From: an uncultured Prevotella sp.
GTDB lineage: Bacteria > Bacteroidota > Bacteroidia > Bacteroidales > Bacteroidaceae
Assembly (NCBI GenBank): GCA_947303825.1
Contig: CAMYZK010000169.1
Span: 1 to 5,983, forward strand
Length of the DNA: 5,983 bases
Direction: 5' to 3'
The position numbers and the translations under genes were made by a program. This document shows, piece by piece, positions 1 through 5,983 of this stretch. The notes under the pieces are model-generated. The model ran no database searches. It was not told the origin of the DNA and saw only the letters and a list, made by a program, of their open reading frames with translations. Position 1 is the stretch's first letter, and every line of letters begins with the position of its first letter.

Positions 1-35
1 CGCTAATTATCCTGCACCCAGATAGATGACAGATA

Positions 36-114
36 AAAGATGAAAGATATGATTACCTCATAATCAGGTGAAAGATGACCCCAAGTAAAAGATGATAAAT
101 GAAAGACGAAATGA
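36..114. repeat. Scattered AAAGATGA repeats
   Basis: AAAGATGA occurs exactly at 36-43, 71-78 and 88-95, with near copies at 44-52 (AAGATATGA) and 101-109 (AAAGACGAA). The units are not strictly tandem. All reading frames contain early stops, so this is non-coding spacer sequence. It resembles in style the other short-unit arrays of this window but has a different unit. Confidence 0.6.
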
Positions 115-118
115 ATAG

Positions 119-239
119 TTAGTTATGTAATAGGCACCTTCTTTCTGAAACGGCGTGGATTAGTTCCTGTCCGAGCAGGGCGGATTTTCGTCCGACGCCC
201 CTTGTTTCTTTTCGGACTCGAGAAACTAAAAACACACGC
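119..239. other. Structured inverted-repeat element, possible small RNA or dispersed repeat
   Basis: Arms TTAGTT (160-165) and AACTAA (224-229) flank GTCCGA (169-174) and TCGGAC (212-217), enclosing a further pair GGGCG (178-182) and CGCCC (196-200). GTCCGA occurs again at 190-195, so TCGGAC has two possible partners. The segment is richer in GC than its AT-rich flanks. On the minus strand two overlapping frames are open across it: a GTG-started frame at 235-119 (38 residues) and a frame with no start codon (239-126) whose translation has 13 Lys/Arg in 38 residues. I do not recognise either peptide. A short protein gene, a structured RNA or one copy of a dispersed repeat are all possible. Confidence 0.35.
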
Positions 240-370
240 TTAACTCTACACTAAATATTTTCAGATAACAAGCGTATAATAAGCTGATAATTTCGCGTTA
301 ACCCATTGATAATCAGTACTGGGTGTAAGATAAGCGGATAATTACATTCTTGCTTGTCTACCATATATCT
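240..370. other. AT-rich spacer with direct repeats, no gene seen
   Basis: AAGCTGATAATT (281-292) and AAGCGGATAATT (333-344) are 52 bp apart and differ at one base. Between them is a weak inverted repeat, ACCCA (301-305) with TGGGT (320-324), enclosing TGATAATCA (307-315). These could be operator-like sites or chance in AT-rich DNA. No sustained reading frame, tRNA or convincing promoter was seen. With the elements at 36-114, 119-239 and 371-405, this accounts for bases 1-517, which hold no convincing protein gene. Confidence 0.35.
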
Positions 371-405
371 ATAAGAAAAAGGGCCGGAAGTTTCTGTTTC
401 CGACC
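371..405 (-). terminator. Rho-independent terminator after the GH97 gene
   Basis: Read on the minus strand, an eight-pair stem (arms 405-398 and 389-382, GGUCGGAA with UUCCGGCC) encloses an eight-base loop and is followed by CUUUUUCUUAU (381-371). The third pair is a G-U wobble on the minus-strand RNA but would be a C-A mismatch on the plus-strand RNA. This, with the run of five U, shows that the signal serves minus-strand transcription. It lies about 110 bp beyond the GH97 stop at 518 and closes the trpB-paaK-ACT-GH97 run. Confidence 0.8.
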
Positions 406-517
406 TCTATTTCTTAATATAAATGCGAATATGTATGGACAGCCAGTATAGCATTGATCCATTTGTGGTGAGGTGGCTTGCCACGGAAGAAAAGGGTGTG
501 CCAACAATCAAAACAGA

Positions 518-2724
<2,207 letters not shown>

Positions 2725-2738
2725 GCGATACAGTCTTT

Positions 2739-3167
2739 TCAAGTCCACTTGCTAAGGTCTTGCTCGGCTATGAACTTGAGGTTGTTTAGAATAATGGTCT
2801 CACGTGCCTTCTCTCGATTGTCGGTACGGAAGACAAGTATTCCCCTGCCATTATAAAGGAAAGTATACATGTATGCAATGCTGATACCGGCATCGCTGAA
2901 CATCTTCACTGCATCGGCACAGCGTCCCGGCTCGTCGTCAAGCTGCAGTGCCAGCACATCGCTCAAGGCGACGGCAACACCGGCTTTCTTCAGCTCCTCG
3001 TATGCTTTCAGCGGTTCGCTGCAGATGAGGCGGTAGATGCCATACTCTGCCGTATCGGCTATTGTAGAGGCAATAATCTGTATGTTTTGCTCTTTAAGCA
3101 CTTGCAGCACTTTGATAAGTGTGCCAGAACGATTCTCGATGAAAATGGAAAGTTGATGGATTGTCAT
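2739..3167 (-). CDS. Small protein with two ACT domains, likely amino-acid sensor
   Basis: A 142-residue cytoplasmic protein with two tandem ACT-like domains and nothing else. ACT1 covers about residues 3-66, with the ligand-loop sequence ENRSGTLIKVL (11-21) before the first helix. ACT2 covers about 71-138, with the matching loop DDEPGRCADAV (77-87). The glycine of each loop, G15 and G81, is where ACT domains normally bind an amino acid at a dimer interface. There is no attached catalytic or DNA-binding domain, so it may sense an amino acid and act on a partner protein; that is inference. The ATG at 3167 starts six bases after the tandem 7-mer array that fills the paaK-ACT spacer. The gene is co-directional with paaK (38 bp) and with the GH97 gene (14 bp to its ATG). 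The paaK pairing suggests an aromatic amino acid ligand, but no residue proves this. Confidence 0.88.
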   Translation of the reverse strand: MTIHQLSIFIENRSGTLIKVLQVLKEQNIQIIASTIADTAEYGIYRLICSEPLKAYEELKKAGVAVALSDVLALQLDDEPGRCADAVKMFSDAGISIAYMYTFLYNGRGILVFRTDNREKARETIILNNLKFIAEQDLSKWT

Positions 3168-3173
3168 GGTTCA

Positions 3174-3208
3174 TTAATTATTAATTAGTAATTAGCAATT
3201 AGTAATTA
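3174..3208. repeat. Five tandem 7-bp units filling the paaK-ACT spacer
   Basis: On the minus strand the spacer reads as five consecutive heptamers: TAATTAC, TAATTGC, TAATTAC, TAATTAA, TAATTAA. The first TAA is the paaK stop codon (3208-3206), and the last unit ends six bases before the ACT-protein ATG at 3167. The spacer is almost entirely repeat and AT-rich, which should leave the ACT start free of RNA structure. This suits Bacteroidetes initiation without Shine-Dalgarno pairing, though that function is inferred. Confidence 0.88.
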
Positions 3209-4525
3209 GAAGAGCTTCCGCAGGTCTTTAACACGGACAGCCTTCTTTTCGTCGCTCACAGTGAGCGTACCCTTTGGCACAAGGCGTACCTTAGGCGTTA
3301 TGAGTATCTCGTCTTTCAGCAGGCGGGTGATGGTCTTCTCCAGCTGTTGCAGACGTGAGTAGTCATCGGTAAACATACCAGCCAGCTCTACCTCGACGGT
3401 CATAATGTCGTTGCCGTCGCGTGTCTCCAGCGTTATCAGGTAGTCGGTACTCAGCTCCTTGAACTTGAGCAGAATCTTCTCTATCTGTATGGGGAAGATG
3501 TTTACTCCCTTGAGTATCATCATGTCGTCGGAACGGCCTTGCAAGCGTGCCAGCCGCTTGTGGTGACGCCCGCACGGACAGTCACCTGGCAGTATGCGGG
3601 TGAGATCACGTGTACGGTAGCGCAGCAATGGCATGGCCTCGCGGTTGATGGTGGTGAGCACCAGCTCGCCCAGCTGTCCGTTGGGAAGGGGTTCAAGTGT
3701 CACGGGGTCGATAATCTCCACGATGAAGTAGTCTTCCCAGATGTGCAGTCCGTTCTGCTCCTGACACTCAAATGCTACGCCAGGCCCCATCATCTCTGAG
3801 ATGCCATAGCTGTTGTAGGCCTTTACCCCGAGGTTTTCCTCTATGCGCTTGCGCTGCTCCTCGCTATGTGGCTCGGCTCCTATGCAAAGCACCCTGAGAC
3901 TGGTGTCACGGCGGGGGTCGCAGCCTTCCTGTAGCATCACCTCGTAAATGCGTGAGGCATAGGAAGGTATGGCATGTAGCACGGTGGTGCCAAAGTCGCG
4001 TATAAACTTTATCTGCCGGGTAGTGTTGCCTGCAGCAGCGGGCACGGTGAGCATTCCCACCTTCTCGGCACCATACTGGAAACCAAGACCTGCTGTGAAC
4101 ATGCCGTATCCGGCAGAGTTTTGGAACACGTCTTCCGGACGGCTTCCTACCATCCACAGGCAACGTGCAACAGCATTGGCCCACTCATCGAGGTCTTTCT
4201 GAGAGTGGAGCACAACAGTAGGATTGCCCGTAGTACCGCTACTTGAGTGTAGGCGAACACAGTCTTTCATAGGTACGCATGCAAGGCCGAAAGGATAGTT
4301 CTCACGCAGGTCTTCCTTTGTGGTGAAAGGCAGCTTGCGCACATCATCGAGAGTTTTGATGTCGTCGGGAGTAATGCCCAGCTCGGCAAAGCGTTTCTGA
4401 TAGAACGCTGAGTTCATGCAGTGGTGCACCGTCTTCTTTAAACGCTCCAGCTGCAACGCCTCCAACTCAGGTCGCGACATTGTTTCCAATTCTGGGTTGA
4501 AATAAGGTGAATATTGTTCGTTCAT
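3206..4525 (-). CDS. paaK: Phenylacetate-CoA ligase family enzyme (arylacetate-CoA ligase)
   Basis: Cytoplasmic adenylate-forming ligase that converts an arylacetate (phenylacetate or indoleacetate), ATP and CoA to aryl-acetyl-CoA, AMP and PPi. The 439 residues match the usual PaaK length. Visible motifs are the P-loop SSSGTTGNPTV at 94-104, YNSYGISEMMGPG at 237-249, YRTRDLTRI at 303-311, the hinge region GRSDDMMILKGVNIFP at 330-345, and the C-terminal KKAVRVKDLR at 427-436, typical of the family's small C-terminal domain. A CPCGR sequence (316-320) precedes the hinge, as is common in PaaK. The ATG at 4525 gives the normal N-terminus; the leader is A-rich with no Shine-Dalgarno. In anaerobic Bacteroidales lacking phenylacetate ring catabolism, this enzyme is usually placed in arylacetate salvage with indolepyruvate:ferredoxin oxidoreductase, which is absent here. 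The trpB2 and ACT neighbours fit that role. Substrate preference cannot be read from the sequence. Confidence 0.93.
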   Translation of the reverse strand: MNEQYSPYFNPELETMSRPELEALQLERLKKTVHHCMNSAFYQKRFAELGITPDDIKTLDDVRKLPFTTKEDLRENYPFGLACVPMKDCVRLHSSSGTTGNPTVVLHSQKDLDEWANAVARCLWMVGSRPEDVFQNSAGYGMFTAGLGFQYGAEKVGMLTVPAAAGNTTRQIKFIRDFGTTVLHAIPSYASRIYEVMLQEGCDPRRDTSLRVLCIGAEPHSEEQRKRIEENLGVKAYNSYGISEMMGPGVAFECQEQNGLHIWEDYFIVEIIDPVTLEPLPNGQLGELVLTTINREAMPLLRYRTRDLTRILPGDCPCGRHHKRLARLQGRSDDMMILKGVNIFPIQIEKILLKFKELSTDYLITLETRDGNDIMTVEVELAGMFTDDYSRLQQLEKTITRLLKDEILITPKVRLVPKGTLTVSDEKKAVRVKDLRKLF

Positions 4526-4624
4526 TTTTTTGAGTTCCTAAGTTTTTTGAGTGTTATTATTTAAGAGTGTAGGAGTGTAGACGTTAGTTTTGCTGATGTC
4601 TGCATGCTGGGTATTTCTCCATTT
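4526..4624. repeat. Short direct repeats in the paaK leader
   Basis: Bases between the 8-mer array and the paaK ATG. TTTTTTGAGT occurs at 4526-4535 and 4543-4552 (17-bp period). GAGTGTAG occurs twice in tandem at 4565-4572 and 4573-4580. On the minus strand this reads as two CTACACTC units followed by two ACTCAAAAAA units, the last directly against the ATG. I see no hairpin with a U-run and no clear Bacteroidetes -7 element (TAnnTTTG), so neither a terminator nor a promoter can be called. No reading frame here looks coding. Confidence 0.6.
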
Positions 4625-4664
4625 CTCATTCTCTCATTCTCTCATTCTCTCATTCTCTCATTCT
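4625..4664. repeat. Five tandem copies of an 8-bp unit at the trpB stop
   Basis: Five exact copies of CTCATTCT on the plus strand (AGAATGAG on the minus strand) run without interruption. The first minus-strand unit supplies the last base of the trpB TGA stop codon (4666-4664), so the array starts exactly where coding ends. The unit is purine-only except for one T on the minus strand. Eight bases is not a multiple of three, so copy-number changes would not keep a frame, but none is needed after the stop. The array is a candidate variable-number locus. Confidence 0.92.
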
Positions 4665-5983
4665 CAAATAATCTGCTCGAGCTCGGCAACATTGTTGGCA
4701 ATCTCCTCATCGCTCACAGAGTAATTGACCAAGTCTCCGTTGATGAAAGAGTCGTAAGAAGGCATATCAATGAGTCCGTGTCCTGAGAGGTTGAAGAGTA
4801 TAACCTTTTCTTTACCATTGAGCTTGCATTTCTCTGCCTCCCTGATAGTTGCAGCAATGGCATGACAGCTCTCGGGAGCAGGAATAATACCCTCGGTACG
4901 AGCGAAGAGCATGCCTGCCTCGAACGACTCCAGCTGAGGAATATCCATGCCTCGCATCATTCCGTCTTTTATGAGCTGAGAAATTATCATGCCCGCACCA
5001 TGGTAGCGCAATCCTCCGGCGTGAATGTTCGAGGGCTTGAACGTGTGTCCAAGGGTGTACATGGGCAGCAGTGGGGTGTAGCCAGCCTCGTCGCCAAAGT
5101 CATACTGGAACTTTCCACGGGTAAGCTTCGGGCAGCTCTCTGGCTCGGCAGCAATAAACTCGGTATGCTTTCCGTCCTTCAGATTGTGACGCATGAAGGG
5201 GAAGGCCAGTCCGCCAAAGTTGCTGCCTCCGCCGAAGCAGGCTATCACCATGTCGGGATACTCTCCGGCCATGGCCATTTGCTTCTCGGCCTCCAAACCG
5301 ATGATGGTCTGGTGCAGGGCCACATGGTTGAGCACCGACCCTAAGGTGTACTTACAGTTGGGAGTGGTTGTTGCCAGCTCAACGGCCTCGCTGATGGCTG
5401 TGCCTAGTGAACCTGGGTGCAGAGGGTCGCGTGTTATGATGTCCTTGCCAGCACGTGTTGACATTGACGGCGAACCTGTAACGGCAGCACCAAAGGTGCG
5501 CATGGCTGTTGAGCGGTAAGGCTTCTGCTGCATGGTAATCTTCACCTGATAGATAGCACAATCCAAACCATAGAGCTTGGCGGCATAGCTGAGGGCCATC
5601 CCCCACTGGCCGGCCCCCGTCTCGGTGGTGACATTGGTAGTGCCTTCCTGCTTGGCATAGTAGCACTGAGGCAGGGCGGAGTTAATCTTATGTGAGCCCA
5701 ACGGGTTGGTGCTCTCATTCTTGAAATAAATATGGGCAGGAGTACCCAAAGCCTCTTCGAGGGCATAGGCACGAACCAGTGGTGTGCTACGATAGAACTT
5801 GTACTTGTCGAGCACTTCTTCAGGGATGTCGATCCAACGATGCTCAGTATCCAGTTCCTGCACACAGCATTCACGGGGGAAGATGTGTGCCAGATCATCA
5901 ACACCCAAAGGCTGCTTGGTAGCCGGGTGGATGGGAGGCATGGGCTTGTTGGGCATATCTGCCTGAATGTTGTACCACTGTGT
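4664..5983 (-). CDS. trpB: Tryptophan synthase beta chain, TrpB2 type (5' end missing)
   Basis: PLP enzyme that joins indole and L-serine to make L-tryptophan in the cytoplasm. TrpB2 forms are thought to work without, or only loosely with, TrpA, and no trpA is seen here. Numbering from the Met at 5956: RSTPLVRA at 56-63, the PLP-lysine motif GSHK with K90, ETGAGQWG at 112-119 (the W in place of the H of classical TrpB is a TrpB2 mark), the glycine-rich phosphate-binding loop GGGSNFGG at 242-249, and SGHGLIDM at 391-398. The Met at 5956 is probably not the start. The frame stays open to the window edge and adds TQWYNIQAD, which matches the N-terminal extension of TrpB2 proteins, so the true start lies beyond base 5983. 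The TGA stop (4666-4664) overlaps a tandem 8-mer array. paaK follows on the same strand after 138 bp. The family call is firm; TrpB2 rather than TrpB1 is very likely. Confidence 0.95.
   Translation of the reverse strand, partial: TQWYNIQADMPNKPMPPIHPATKQPLGVDDLAHIFPRECCVQELDTEHRWIDIPEEVLDKYKFYRSTPLVRAYALEEALGTPAHIYFKNESTNPLGSHKINSALPQCYYAKQEGTTNVTTETGAGQWGMALSYAAKLYGLDCAIYQVKITMQQKPYRSTAMRTFGAAVTGSPSMSTRAGKDIITRDPLHPGSLGTAISEAVELATTTPNCKYTLGSVLNHVALHQTIIGLEAEKQMAMAGEYPDMVIACFGGGSNFGGLAFPFMRHNLKDGKHTEFIAAEPESCPKLTRGKFQYDFGDEAGYTPLLPMYTLGHTFKPSNIHAGGLRYHGAGMIISQLIKDGMMRGMDIPQLESFEAGMLFARTEGIIPAPESCHAIAATIREAEKCKLNGKEKVILFNLSGHGLIDMPSYDSFINGDLVNYSVSDEEIANNVAELEQII

Noticed and set aside
1..33. 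3' end of a plus-strand gene entering from the left edge
   Set aside because: Stops occur in all three plus-strand frames by base 33, leaving too little sequence to support any coding call.
36..120. CRISPR array from the AAAGATGA repeats
   Set aside because: Units are only 8 bp, irregularly spaced and without spacer-repeat structure; no cas genes are present.
382..405. Plus-strand terminator at the same hairpin
   Set aside because: On the plus-strand RNA the stem has a C-A mismatch and the following run of T is interrupted; the minus-strand reading has a fully paired stem and five U.
4604..4786. Plus-strand 60-residue frame with a repetitive LILSFSHS-type segment that looks like a membrane helix
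   Set aside because: The repetitive peptide comes from translating the 8-mer array, and the rest is antisense to trpB.
4862..5344. Plus-strand open frame of 160 residues
   Set aside because: Fully antisense to highly conserved trpB sequence; a shadow frame.

Overview
The window looks like a Bacteroidales chromosome, most likely a Prevotella-type gut, oral or rumen anaerobe. The evidence is a GH97 enzyme closely resembling Bacteroides SusB, a TrpB2-type tryptophan synthase beta chain, a PaaK followed by a double-ACT protein, AT-rich spacers, and no clear Shine-Dalgarno sequences before the starts. The genus is inferred from remembered family sequences, not from a search.

All recognisable genes lie on the minus strand, so transcription runs from right to left. 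In that order they are: trpB (TrpB2 type; its start lies beyond the right edge, although the frame stays open to base 5983); a 138-bp spacer full of short direct repeats; paaK (phenylacetate-CoA ligase family); a 38-bp spacer made almost entirely of a tandem 7-mer; a small protein with two ACT domains; and, 14 bp later, a GH97 glycoside hydrolase gene broken into two frames near 1811-1826. A good minus-strand intrinsic terminator (371-405) closes the run. Bases 1-370 hold no convincing gene, but they contain a structured inverted-repeat element (about 119-239) and two sets of short repeats.

TrpB2, PaaK and the double-ACT protein together suggest aromatic amino-acid salvage: indole plus serine to tryptophan, and arylacetates activated to aryl-acetyl-CoA for reductive carboxylation. 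The carboxylating oxidoreductase (IorAB type) is not in the window. The GH97 gene has no obvious functional link to this and may only share the transcript.

The most notable points are the GH97 lesion, the position of two tandem repeat arrays exactly at the stop codons of trpB and paaK, and the unexplained structured element near the left edge. I did not find a clearly new multi-gene system.
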